A DNA stretch of 64,000 nucleotides from Alteribacter aurantiacus DSM 18675 (GTDB lineage Bacteria; Bacillota; Bacilli; Bacillales; Salisediminibacteriaceae), in the NCBI RefSeq assembly GCF_000429705.1, contig NZ_KE386943.1, forward strand, positions 324,744 to 388,743, given 5' to 3'. Shown here piece after piece: positions 52,727 to 61,224 of the stretch. The position numbers and the translations under genes are program-made. Below the pieces are notes generated by a model. The model did not search any database. It had not been told where the DNA came from and saw nothing but the letters and a program-made list of their open reading frames with translations. Position 1 is the first letter of the stretch; every line of letters starts with the position of its first letter.

Positions 52727-54001
52727 TTATCTTCCTCGCCTAGAGCCAGACTGTTTTCGCCCACTTCGACCGTCACGACCGCTTCGTTGGCCAGGATTCG
52801 TCCCTTTACGATTACGGTCCTGCCAAGGTTTTTTCTTTTTGTGCCTTTCACCAGCGCCAATTCCTGTTTCCAGACTTTGATCAGCCTTCGCTTCCGACTG
52901 AACTTTTTTAATTGAAAAACCGATCCCTTTTTCAATCAAATCCAAATGCATCTTATCTTTTGGTGCTACCAGCGTGACTGCCAATCCGTCGTTCCCCGCT
53001 CGGCCCGTTCGCCCAATTCGATGAACATAGCTCTCTACATCGTGGGGAATGTCGTAGTTGTACACGTGGGTCACACCTTCAACATCCAGCCCCCTCGCGG
53101 CCACATCCGTTGCAACAAGGTATTGAATCTTCATTTCTCGAAAGCTTTTCATGACTTTTTCTCGCTTCGCCTGTGATAAATCACCGTGAAGCTCATCGGA
53201 GTTGTATCCACGTTCTTGAAGTGCCTCATTTAATGTAGACGCTCTTCGTTTCGTTCGACAGAATAAAATCGCTAGAAACGGTTGGTGCTCATCCAACAAC
53301 CCACGCAATGTGGCTTGCTTTGCTCTGTCTGTTGTTTCAACCACGAGCTGGTCGATCTCCTCCACGGTAATTCGCGTGGCTGCGACCTTAAGAAATGTGG
53401 ATTTTTTCATGTATCGCTTCGTGAGGTCACGAATTTCCTTTGGCATCGTTGCTGAAAAAAGCATCATCTGTCGAGTTGCCGGTGTCGCAGAAATCACATC
53501 TTCTACTTCGTTCAAAAAGCCCATATGAAGCATCTGGTCTGCTTCGTCCAATACGAGCATGTCTACTTTATCCAAACGAACTGTCCCTCTTCGCATGTGA
53601 TCGAGAAGGCGCCCAGGAGTGGCAATAATGAGGTGAGCACCTTTATTGAGTCTGTGGAGCTGCTTCTCAATGTCTTGTCCTCCGTAGACCGGTAGTACTT
53701 TTACATCGGGCTCACTCTCGATTAGCTTTGTTACTTCTTTTGTGATTTGCAAAGCCAGTTCTCTTGTTGGGGCTAAAATCAGCCCTTGAGTGTGAGTGAC
53801 ACTCGTATCAATCTTCTCAAGCATCGGCAAAACGAAAGCCAATGTTTTTCCTGTTCCTGTTTGTGACTGGGCCACGACGTTTTCCCCGAATCGAAGAACG
53901 GGAATCGCCTGCTCTTGGATCGGTGTCGGTTCTATAATTCCGAGGTTCTCTAAAACCTTGTTTGTCTCTTCTTTGATTCCTAAATGGATAAAGCCTTTCA
54001 A
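52727..54001 (-). CDS. DEAD-box RNA helicase
   Basis: 424 aa. Q motif IEPTPIQEQA, motif I SQTGTGKT, PTRELA, GG, TPGR, VLDEADQML, SAT, and VATDVAARGLDVEGV / HRIGRTGRAG. Arg/Gly/Lys-rich tail (DRNRKGTNPGQRSGRDGRSG). A second helicase besides CshA; B. subtilis has four (CshA, CshB, DeaD, YfmL), and which this is cannot be told. TTG start with AGGAGG 8 nt upstream. Confidence 0.92.
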   Translation of the reverse strand: MKGFIHLGIKEETNKVLENLGIIEPTPIQEQAIPVLRFGENVVAQSQTGTGKTLAFVLPMLEKIDTSVTHTQGLILAPTRELALQITKEVTKLIESEPDVKVLPVYGGQDIEKQLHRLNKGAHLIIATPGRLLDHMRRGTVRLDKVDMLVLDEADQMLHMGFLNEVEDVISATPATRQMMLFSATMPKEIRDLTKRYMKKSTFLKVAATRITVEEIDQLVVETTDRAKQATLRGLLDEHQPFLAILFCRTKRRASTLNEALQERGYNSDELHGDLSQAKREKVMKSFREMKIQYLVATDVAARGLDVEGVTHVYNYDIPHDVESYVHRIGRTGRAGNDGLAVTLVAPKDKMHLDLIEKGIGFSIKKVQSEAKADQSLETGIGAGERHKKKKPWQDRNRKGTNPGQRSGRDGRSGRKQSGSRRGR

Positions 54002-54137
54002 TCTGTTTTCCTCCTAAATGCTTCTCTCGCACGTTACTAGTTGACCATCAGTGTATTATAACAGAAACGAGCATGTCAGGTTTGATTGTTTCGTGGTAAA
54101 ATAAAGCACACTACGTTTTAAAGGAGTCTTCACTTAT

Positions 54138-54344
54138 ATGAACGGACAAAACCGCAAAGACATTACGCCTGGTGCCAATGTGAAAATTGTATTAAAAAAA
54201 GATCAGCGTGCCGGCACGCTCACTTCCGGGGTTGTAAAGGATATACTCACAAAATCCCCTAACCACCCCCATGGCATTAAAGTTCGCCTTCAAGACGGTC
54301 AAGTGGGACGGGTAAAAGAAATTGTAAGAGACGAAGAGGCGTAA
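54138..54344 (+). CDS. ywbE: YwbE family protein
   Basis: 68 aa, the full family length. NRKDITPGANVKIVLKKDQR, HPHGIKVRL and GRVKEIV match the YwbE family (small beta-barrel, KOW-like). Function unknown. AAAGGAG upstream of ATG; single gene. Confidence 0.9.
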   Translation: MNGQNRKDITPGANVKIVLKKDQRAGTLTSGVVKDILTKSPNHPHGIKVRLQDGQVGRVKEIVRDEEA

Positions 54345-54435
54345 CTGCCTGTTCGTTTTTTTATGAATAAATGCCTTCTTCTTAAAGGGGGGATCTCAAC
54401 TTGAGCGAACGGATAGAATTCCTTTGACAGCCGTA

Positions 54436-54492
54436 AGATCCACTTATTCACTTATTTTTTAATTGAGCCACTTATTCTGTATTTGCTCCAGT
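54436..54492. repeat. short inverted array of the ATAAGTGG motif
   Basis: CCACTTATT (twice, with an extra CACTTATT between) separated by about 20 bp and a GAGCC variant; reverse complement of the motif at 51.3 kb. Confidence 0.55.
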
Positions 54493-54503
54493 TAGCCCCA
54501 CAC

Positions 54504-55136
54504 TCACAAACGATCTGCCCCTTCCTTGATCACGTCCACCTCTTTCCTTGGTTTCGATACAAACGGGTTATCTTTAACCCAGAAGCGCCACGGATAGTCT
54601 CTCGCTTCACCACTGTTATCAATCCCAACCCTCGGGCCAACAGAAATGTCAAAGTCATGTCTCGTATCGGCTGCGATATATATCGGTTGCTCATAAAAAC
54701 GACGGCCGTAATCATCACGAGTGATTCCAAGGGCTTTTGTAAGCTTCCCCGGACCACTTGTGAGGTCGTATAACCGCTTTTTCTCCCCTCGCCTCTCATA
54801 CATAAGGTCCTTACCGTAAACAGGCTCTACAGCGCGAATGAGGACCGCCTCAGGCATGTCCACCTTTCCACTTACGACATTCACTAAACAGTGTGTGTGC
54901 ATCACATACGTATATACAGTGCCAGGTTCATGAAACATCGCTTCCGTTCGCTTCGTTCGCCTGCCTTTAAAACTATGAGCAGCACGATCATCAGGACCCA
55001 GATACGCTTCCGTTTCTACTATGCGTCCTGCAGCAACCCCTTCCTTCGTTTCTTTGACTAGTACTGTACCTAATAATTGTTTTGCTAGTTCGATTGTTGG
55101 CTGATGGAAAAATTCTTTCTTTACCGGTTGAAACAA
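54504..55136 (-). CDS. mpg: DNA-3-methyladenine glycosylase, AAG/MPG type
   Basis: Excises alkylated purines and hypoxanthine from DNA. 210 aa. The family signatures LAKQLLGTVLVKE, VETEAYLGPDDRAAHS (catalytic Glu), GTVYTYVMHTHCLVNVV, AVLIRAVEP and GPGKLTKALGI are intact. TTG start with GGGGAG 8 nt upstream. Single gene; related to B. subtilis YxlJ. Confidence 0.93.
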   Translation of the reverse strand: MFQPVKKEFFHQPTIELAKQLLGTVLVKETKEGVAAGRIVETEAYLGPDDRAAHSFKGRRTKRTEAMFHEPGTVYTYVMHTHCLVNVVSGKVDMPEAVLIRAVEPVYGKDLMYERRGEKKRLYDLTSGPGKLTKALGITRDDYGRRFYEQPIYIAADTRHDFDISVGPRVGIDNSGEARDYPWRFWVKDNPFVSKPRKEVDVIKEGADRL

Positions 55137-55158
55137 CGTCTCATCTCCCCTTTATCGA

Positions 55159-55203
55159 GAAGGCACTGAAAAAGTTCGATCTTTAACTTTTTCAATGCCT
55201 TTC
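55159..55203. repeat. 46-bp hairpin repeat, copy 2 (inverted)
   Basis: GAAGGCACTGAAAAAGTT pairs with AACTTTTTCAATGCCTTT around CGATCTTT. Near-identical, in reverse complement, to 20406-20451. It lies between divergent genes, so it is not a terminator for either. Confidence 0.8.
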
Positions 55204-55351
55204 ATCTATCTGCATAATTTACCCCTATTTACGAACAGTAATGTTAGTTTTTAATTTTGCTTTATACGAAAGTTGAACGCTTTCCTAATGTTTAATAGTA
55301 AGAACCATCCAACGGTTCACTCCAATTATTTTGAATGAGGTGCTTTTCGAT

Positions 55352-56074
55352 ATGCAAACAATTCAAGAGATCTTCATCGTCTTAGGAAGGATTGTGACCA
55401 TTCTTCCTCTCGTCCTTTTTATTACCCTTTTTATGGGCCGAAGAGCAATTGGGGAACTCCCCGTTTTCGATTTTCTGATCATCATTACACTTGGTGCTGT
55501 AGTTGGCGCCGATATCGCCGATCCAAGCATTAAACATTTGCCCACAGCCGTAGCGATTGTAGCAATCGGCGTACTTCAGCGTATTGTTTCGTCGTGGAAA
55601 ATTAAGAACCGCAAGATTGGACGATTTGCTACGTTTGAGCCACTTATCGTAGTAAAAGACGGCAAATTTATCGTTAAAAATTTAAAGAAAATACGTTTTT
55701 CTGTTGATAACATTTTGCAGATGCTACGGGAAAAAGATGTGTTTGATTTAAGCGAGGTAGATACTGCCATCGTGGAAGCAAACGGCGCTGTTAGTGTCAA
55801 CAAGAAGCCTGGTAAACACACCGTTACCATTGAAGATATGAACCTGCCAACGCCTCACTCCAGCATTTCATATCCTCTCATTATCGAGGGGCTTGTTTAT
55901 ACTACCGTTTTAGAAAAGCTTGGTCTGACTGAAACATGGCTTACTGAGGAACTTTCACGCCTTGGCGTAAAGAGTACAGATCATGTGTTCTTTGCGTCTG
56001 TAAATGACCAGTCTCATCTCCATATTTCTTTAAGGGATGAAACATCTGACAACACCCCCTCCTTTCACCATTAG
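55352..56074 (+). CDS. DUF421 / YetF-like membrane protein
   Basis: 240 aa. Three N-terminal helices (about 5-80) followed by two soluble repeats. Family signature LFMGRRAIGELPVFDFLIIITLGAVVGA, then FEPLIVVKDGKFI and a second domain ISYPLIIEGLVY. Such proteins are common in spore formers and unknown in mechanism. ATG 55352 is about 10 nt after GAGGTG; TTG 55331 has no site. Confidence 0.88.
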   Translation: MQTIQEIFIVLGRIVTILPLVLFITLFMGRRAIGELPVFDFLIIITLGAVVGADIADPSIKHLPTAVAIVAIGVLQRIVSSWKIKNRKIGRFATFEPLIVVKDGKFIVKNLKKIRFSVDNILQMLREKDVFDLSEVDTAIVEANGAVSVNKKPGKHTVTIEDMNLPTPHSSISYPLIIEGLVYTTVLEKLGLTETWLTEELSRLGVKSTDHVFFASVNDQSHLHISLRDETSDNTPSFHH

Positions 56075-56121
56075 CAGTTACATTGTTTTTCATATACAGA
56101 GGAATCCCTTTACCACAAGTA

Positions 56122-56135
56122 TGTAAGCGCTTGTT
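56122..56135 (+). promoter_or_regulatory. partial cre-like site
   Basis: TGTAAGCGCTTGTT, matching the left two-thirds of the CcpA site. 46 bp upstream of the ilvE -35. Low confidence. Confidence 0.3.
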
Positions 56136-56180
56136 TATAATCAGTTTAATAAAAATGTTCAGAATAATTCATTTTTAGTG

Positions 56181-56209
56181 TTGACCTACTCCAATAACGG
56201 GCGTAATAT
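56181..56209 (+). promoter_or_regulatory. sigma-A promoter of ilvE-cstA
   Basis: TTGACC (56181-56186), 17-bp spacer, TAATAT (56204-56209). The implied leader is about 125 nt and contains a weak hairpin GACTC...GAGTC near 56251-56273, with no T-box that I can recognise. Confidence 0.75.
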
Positions 56210-56342
56210 AAGCTTCATAATTATTGAAAAGACGCGAAAAACAGACGTTTCCTGACTCAATATGACAGCAGGAGTCGTTCTTTTACACTTTATACTTTTA
56301 CTTTAGTACAGCGTCTCACCATTTAAAGAAAGGAGTGGTTAC

Positions 56343-57254
56343 ATGAGCAGTCAGTGGATATTTTTAAGCGGTAAGTTTGTAAAGAAGGAAGAAGCAACAG
56401 TGTCAGTCTACGATCATGGTTTTCTATATGGCGATGGGGTGTTCGAAGGTATTCGAGTTTATAGCGGCAATATCTTTAAACTCGAAGAACACTTGAACAG
56501 ATTGTACGATTCAGCCCAATCGATCATGTTAAACGTACCTTATACAATGGAGGAAATGGCAGCGATTATTGTTGGCACTGTGCAAAAGAACGAGCTGGAT
56601 AGCGCTTATATCCGCGTTGTCGTGTCCAGAGGCCCCGGAAATCTTGGACTGGATCCGACACTCTGCTCTAAGCCACAAGTGGTTGTGATTGCTGAAGAGT
56701 TGTCGATGTTCCCTAAGGAATTATATGATAAAGGGCTTCGTGTTGGTTCGGTAGCTAGTCGCAGGAACCGTCCCGATGTGTTAAGTCCACAAGTGAAATC
56801 CTTAAACTATTTAAATAATATCCTTGTAAAGTTAGAAGCCAATCAACAAGGTGTTGATGAAGCTCTTATGCTTAACGATCAAGGGTATGTGACTGAAGGA
56901 TCGGCTGACAACATCTTTATTCTGAAAAATGGCACGATCTACACGCCACCTGTTTATTTAGGAGCGTTAGAAGGCATCACACGTAATGCTATTATCGACC
57001 TAGCCCATGAACACGGCTACAAGCTACAAGAAAAGCCGTTTACTAGACACGACGTCTATGTAGCAGATGAGGTGTTTCTCACCGGTACTGCCGTTGAAGT
57101 CATCGCTGTTGTAGAAGTGGACGGACGAAAGATTGCTGATGGTAAACCAGGAGAAGTAACGAACCATTTATTATCAAAGTTCAGAAAGCTTGTCATGACA
57201 GACGGCGTCTCCTGTTATGCAAACGTCAAACCCGATAAGGCTTACGCAGGGTAG
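56343..57254 (+). CDS. ilvE: branched-chain amino acid aminotransferase
   Basis: PLP enzyme interconverting Leu/Ile/Val and their keto acids with glutamate. 303 aa, class IV aminotransferase fold. YDHGFLYGDGVFEGIRVY at residue 23, PQVKSLNYLNNILVKLEA with the PLP Lys near 158, and DEALMLNDQGYVTEGSADNIFI. AAAGGAG upstream of the ATG. 27 bp before cstA, which suggests one transcript. Confidence 0.93.
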   Translation: MSSQWIFLSGKFVKKEEATVSVYDHGFLYGDGVFEGIRVYSGNIFKLEEHLNRLYDSAQSIMLNVPYTMEEMAAIIVGTVQKNELDSAYIRVVVSRGPGNLGLDPTLCSKPQVVVIAEELSMFPKELYDKGLRVGSVASRRNRPDVLSPQVKSLNYLNNILVKLEANQQGVDEALMLNDQGYVTEGSADNIFILKNGTIYTPPVYLGALEGITRNAIIDLAHEHGYKLQEKPFTRHDVYVADEVFLTGTAVEVIAVVEVDGRKIADGKPGEVTNHLLSKFRKLVMTDGVSCYANVKPDKAYAG

Positions 57255-57281
57255 CGCTAGCCTCAAGGAGGGTCAGACATC

Positions 57282-58724
57282 ATGACGACATTCATCATAT
57301 CCATTTTACTTCTCGTTTTCGGTTACATGACCTATTCAAAGGTCGTGGAGCGAATTTTCGGGATTAACGACAACAATAAAACACCAGCTTACAAAAGTCG
57401 TGACGACATGGATTATGTTCCAATGAGCTGGTGGCGCGGAAGCTTAATTCAACTTCTAAACATTGCCGGGCTCGGTCCGATTTTCGGAGCCATACTCGGC
57501 GCATTATATGGTCCTGTAGCGTTTATTTGGATTGTCATTGGTTGTTTATTCGCTGGTGCGGTTCACGATTACTTCTCGGGAATGCTTTCCTTAAGACATA
57601 ATGGAGAACAATTCCCAACGATTGTAGGACGTTATCTCGGAAAATATGTAAGAGTCTTTATTTATATCATCTCAATTATCCTAATGATCTTAGTAGCTGC
57701 CGCCTTTACTGCAGGGCCCGCTCAACTTATCGCTGAGCTTACACCTCTTAGCTTCATGGCTGCTTTAGGCTTTATATTTGCTTACTTTTTAGTCGCTGCG
57801 ATCTTACCGGTCAATAAAATCATCGGAAAGATTTATCCAGTATTTGGAGCCATCTTGATTTTCATGGCAGTAGCGATTGCCGGAGCATTACTTTTTACGA
57901 ATCAACCAATTCCGAATCTATCCGTGTCGAATTTCCATCCTGAGTCTTTGCCATTGTGGCCACTCTTAATGGTAACGATCTCTTGCGGTGCGATTTCTGG
58001 CTTTCATAGTACACAAAGCCCGATTATTGCCCGGACAATAAAAAAAGAGTCGGATGGTCGAAAAGTGTTTTACGGAGCCATGGTTGCAGAAGGGATTATT
58101 GCTCTGATCTGGGCCGCAGCAGGAATGACGTTCTTTGGCGGTACAGAAGGCCTTCAATCTGCACTTGCAGCTGGAGGACCAGCAGGGGTAGTCAATGAAA
58201 TTTCGACCTCTTTATTAGGAACAATCGGTGGTATCTTGGCGATTCTCGGTGTGATCATCCTGCCAATCACGACTGGTGACACAGCTCTTCGTTCTTCACG
58301 CATGATGCTAACTGAATTTTTAGGTAACTCGGTAAAAGGACTGTCTGGGAAAAAGAAAGTGGTTCTCGCTACAATCCCTGTAACTGTCCCAGCCATCTAT
58401 CTCGCTACAATTGATTACACGTTCTTATGGAGATATGTAGGATGGACAAACCAAGTTGTAGCAACCATTATGCTCTGGACAGCCGCTATGTACCTTTTAA
58501 AGCATTTCAAGTTTCATTGGATTTGCGGAATACCCGCGATGTTTATGACGAGTGTTGTCTGCACATATATCTTCTATGCACCTGAAGGATTCGGTATGGC
58601 TTATGAACCTTCTCTTGCAATCGGATTGACACTCACAAGCTTTGTGTTAGCTTGGTATATCAGACAAATCTTTGTTCATAAAAAAGAAAAACGAGAAGAC
58701 AATGTATCAAGTCTTGCTTCATAA
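57282..58724 (+). CDS. cstA: carbon starvation protein CstA, peptide/pyruvate transporter family
   Basis: 480 aa membrane protein with about twelve helices. Conserved VPMSWWRGSLIQLLNIAGLGPIFGAILGA-type opening, FAGAVHDYFSGMLSLRHNGE, ISGFHSTQSPIIARTI and TTGDTALRSSR. CstA proteins import peptides or pyruvate on starvation. AAGGAGGG upstream. Co-transcribed with ilvE. Substrate unknown. Confidence 0.93.
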   Translation: MTTFIISILLLVFGYMTYSKVVERIFGINDNNKTPAYKSRDDMDYVPMSWWRGSLIQLLNIAGLGPIFGAILGALYGPVAFIWIVIGCLFAGAVHDYFSGMLSLRHNGEQFPTIVGRYLGKYVRVFIYIISIILMILVAAAFTAGPAQLIAELTPLSFMAALGFIFAYFLVAAILPVNKIIGKIYPVFGAILIFMAVAIAGALLFTNQPIPNLSVSNFHPESLPLWPLLMVTISCGAISGFHSTQSPIIARTIKKESDGRKVFYGAMVAEGIIALIWAAAGMTFFGGTEGLQSALAAGGPAGVVNEISTSLLGTIGGILAILGVIILPITTGDTALRSSRMMLTEFLGNSVKGLSGKKKVVLATIPVTVPAIYLATIDYTFLWRYVGWTNQVVATIMLWTAAMYLLKHFKFHWICGIPAMFMTSVVCTYIFYAPEGFGMAYEPSLAIGLTLTSFVLAWYIRQIFVHKKEKREDNVSSLAS

Positions 58725-58725
58725 C

Positions 58726-58754
58726 AAAAACCCGGTCTAATAGGCCGGGTTTTT
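58726..58754 (+). terminator. ilvE-cstA terminator
   Basis: AAAAACCCGGTCT and AGGCCGGGTTTTT pair (one wobble) around AAT, ending in TTTTTG. Confidence 0.85.
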
Positions 58755-58823
58755 GTTATTTCTTTAAGGATGTTAATCCTTTTTCTCCACTTGGATTAAC
58801 AGGTGGCTATGAATCTTGGACCC

Positions 58824-60257
58824 TTATCTTGATTGTGGGGCAACTTGATCTTCATTCAACAGATATTCACCTGAAACAGGTGCTCTTCTATGACCTGACT
58901 TCCCTTTACCAGGATGTTCTTTTCGGGCGAAGTCATAGATTGCCGCACCAATAAGTTGTCCACCTTCTTTTATTCGGCTTTCACTGATCTTATCGATTGT
59001 ATCAAATGGGGTATGATACCAAGGCTCTAAAGCAGCCGTTCCAGGCTCTCTTCTGATGAAATTGGCAGCATCTATTCCCGCTTCATAGAAAGCAACGTGA
59101 TCGGATGCCCCTCGTTCAAATAAAACAAGAGAATCATTTCCCAGTCTCTCAGCTGCGGCACTGGCAGACTGCCAAACCTGGTTCGGCGCACCGTCTACGA
59201 CATTTACATATAGGCTTGTGGCTGGCTCCCAGTTCGTACCTACCATATCCAAGTTAAAGTTTGCCGCACTACGGGCAATCTCACCTTCACTTAGCTGGCT
59301 AACATAATATCGTGATCCAACAAGTCCGATTTCCTCAGCTCCTACAAAAACAAAGCGAACTTCTTTTTCAGTTGGATAAGGGGCCATAATTCTCGCCAGT
59401 TCTAGGACTACACCCGTTCCCGATGCATTGTCACTAGCGCCTGGAGAGTAAGGAACACTGTCATAGTGAGCCGTGACATAAACGATTTCAGGATCGTCTG
59501 ATTTTTTACCCTTAGGTTCTTTAACAGCAATGACGTTTTGTGATACTTGATCGGTTACTTCACCGATAGTAATAACTGCCGTTCCACCATTATTAAGCAA
59601 GCTTTCTCCATCAGCTTTCGTAACACCTACCACAGGAACATCCGCTTGGTTTGCTCCTAAGCTCGGTGTAGGTGGTACAAGGGCTTCTGCGTTATCAAAA
59701 ATAATGACCCCGACAGCACCAGCCTCTTGGGCGTTATAAACCTTATCCCAGAATGGAATCTCTCCTCGTTGAACTAACGCTATGTTTCCGTCCACCTCAG
59801 CTGGGAAATCACCTGCTCCAAGGCCTAAACCGGAGTAAACAACGTCGCCCGAAATGCCTTCCTCATCTGTGGAAGCAGATCCAGGAGAAATCCGGATAGC
59901 AAACTCCTCATCACCACTGACCAACGTCCCTGAAAGTCGGTTCGCAATATCAAACTCCTCGGTTGAAACCTCATACCCATAGTCCTCTAACTGCTCTTGA
60001 ATATATGTAGCCGTTTCTTTTTCCTCGTCTGTTCCCGCAACCCTAGGGCCGATTTCCTCAGTCAGGTGATAAATATGATCCATTACACGGTCTGTATCAA
60101 ATCTCTGGGTGATTCTTTTGTCAAAAGCCGATCCTGATTGACCTGGTGCCTCTGCATAAGCAGATTGCCCTGATCCTAAAGAATTTCCACCCAACCCTAC
60201 CATAGGAACCGTTAAAACCATTAAAGATGCTAAAACAGTAGCGACAACTTTTTTCAT
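58824..60257 (-). CDS. secreted M28 aminopeptidase with PA domain
   Basis: 477 aa extracellular zinc aminopeptidase (YwaD-like). Signal peptide MKKVVATVLASLMVLTVPMVG with cleavage near the YAEA segment. A PA domain (about 115-230, ALVQRGEIPFWDKVYNAQEAG) is inserted in the peptidase. M28 metal ligands: HYDS, DNASGTG, AEEIGLVGS and DLDMVGT-like (NLDMVG), with the final His in WYHTPFD. Start at ATG 60257: GGAGGG 5 nt upstream. Releases amino acids from peptides outside the cell. Confidence 0.93.
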   Translation of the reverse strand: MKKVVATVLASLMVLTVPMVGLGGNSLGSGQSAYAEAPGQSGSAFDKRITQRFDTDRVMDHIYHLTEEIGPRVAGTDEEKETATYIQEQLEDYGYEVSTEEFDIANRLSGTLVSGDEEFAIRISPGSASTDEEGISGDVVYSGLGLGAGDFPAEVDGNIALVQRGEIPFWDKVYNAQEAGAVGVIIFDNAEALVPPTPSLGANQADVPVVGVTKADGESLLNNGGTAVITIGEVTDQVSQNVIAVKEPKGKKSDDPEIVYVTAHYDSVPYSPGASDNASGTGVVLELARIMAPYPTEKEVRFVFVGAEEIGLVGSRYYVSQLSEGEIARSAANFNLDMVGTNWEPATSLYVNVVDGAPNQVWQSASAAAERLGNDSLVLFERGASDHVAFYEAGIDAANFIRREPGTAALEPWYHTPFDTIDKISESRIKEGGQLIGAAIYDFARKEHPGKGKSGHRRAPVSGEYLLNEDQVAPQSR

Positions 60258-60472
60258 AAATACCCTCCTGTTCATCATTTAGAAATACGAAATAGTAATC
60301 TACTATTCTAGTTTCGATGGACAGGCTAATCTTGCCAATAGACCATAGGACCTTTAATTCTGAAAATTCAGTTATAAAAATGCCTTTTTACCCACGACCA
60401 GAGAATGGATTTACCAAAGAGGAAGGGATTGGGGAAAATAATGAGGTGAATGAGGAAAATAAAAGACCGCTT

Positions 60473-60535
60473 GCGTAAAATAGTAGGTCTATTATGTAGA
60501 ATAGTAGGCCTATTAAGTAAAATAAGTCGTTCATC
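60473..60535. repeat. 21-bp-period AGTAGGYCTATTA array
   Basis: AGTAGG at 60481 and 60502 and the variant AAGTCG at 60523, 21 bp apart. Sits between the aminopeptidase gene and the parR terminator. Confidence 0.7.
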
Positions 60536-60564
60536 CATGACTTATTGACCCTACACAAAAATAG

Positions 60565-60594
60565 AAAAAGCCACAGCCCACATTGGCTGTGACT
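60565..60594 (-). terminator. parMR terminator
   Basis: AGTCACAGCC / GGCTGTGGCT stem with loop AATGT, followed by TTTTTC on the minus strand. Confidence 0.8.
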
Positions 60595-60600
60595 CTCTCC

Positions 60601-61212
60601 TTAACGATTCATACGATCCAAAAAGCCCCCAAGCAAATCGTCTGCACTTTCCTCTTCAGGCTCCTCATCTTCATTTGAAGAAGCTTGTTCTTCCCTCGCT
60701 TGGTTCCAATCGAACTGGTCGAGTTGATCATCAAATTCAGACTCACCCATCCGGCTCTCATCGGCCCCAGAATCCATTCCGGACTCTCGGGGAGGGTGTT
60801 GCTCCCCACCATGATTAAACGGCCCTGGTGGCCCTTCCTGAAGGTATAATGCCTGATCAATGTCTAAGGAGTGGCTGTTGAGTGAAGCAAGTACAGATGA
60901 TGCTCTCATAGGGTCAGCAAGAAGCTGATACACAATATTTCCAAGTAACGCTTCTGAATGTGCGTGCTTAATCCAGTTACGTTGCTCTTTACTTAGCCCC
61001 TTGGGCAAAGGAATCGTGATCGTTTCTCGCTCTCTTTGAATCGACTGGTTAACCCCATCGAGTGCAAATTGTGCAATCTTACTGGAAAAATTCCGTTTCT
61101 CTGTTTCTTTTAACTCTTGTAACTGCTTGATGAGATGGTCAGGTGTATCGGAAGGCAAACGAAAAGTAATCGCCTGCCCTCTTTCTATTCCGCTTGTCCC
61201 CTTTTTAGCCAT
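60601..61212 (-). CDS. parR: ParR-type centromere-binding adaptor
   Basis: 203 aa. A ribbon-helix-helix N-terminus: ITFRLPSDTPDHLIKQLQELK and a helix FSSKIAQFALDGV, the dimeric fold that binds centromere repeats. A middle helical part (SLDIDQALYL), then a long acidic linker, and at the end an amphipathic segment DDLLGGFLDRMNR. ParM of R1/pSK41 plasmids is contacted by a C-terminal helix of ParR, so this tail is the likely filament contact. GGGTGAT upstream; 12 bp after parM, co-transcribed. ParR assignment is by structure and context, since ParR sequences diverge quickly. Confidence 0.85.
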   Translation of the reverse strand: MAKKGTSGIERGQAITFRLPSDTPDHLIKQLQELKETEKRNFSSKIAQFALDGVNQSIQRERETITIPLPKGLSKEQRNWIKHAHSEALLGNIVYQLLADPMRASSVLASLNSHSLDIDQALYLQEGPPGPFNHGGEQHPPRESGMDSGADESRMGESEFDDQLDQFDWNQAREEQASSNEDEEPEEESADDLLGGFLDRMNR

Positions 61213-61224
61213 GGAATCACCCGA

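Noticed and set aside
56210..56342. T-box leader before ilvE
   Set aside because: No T-box sequence, specifier loop or strong terminator could be seen in the 130-nt leader.
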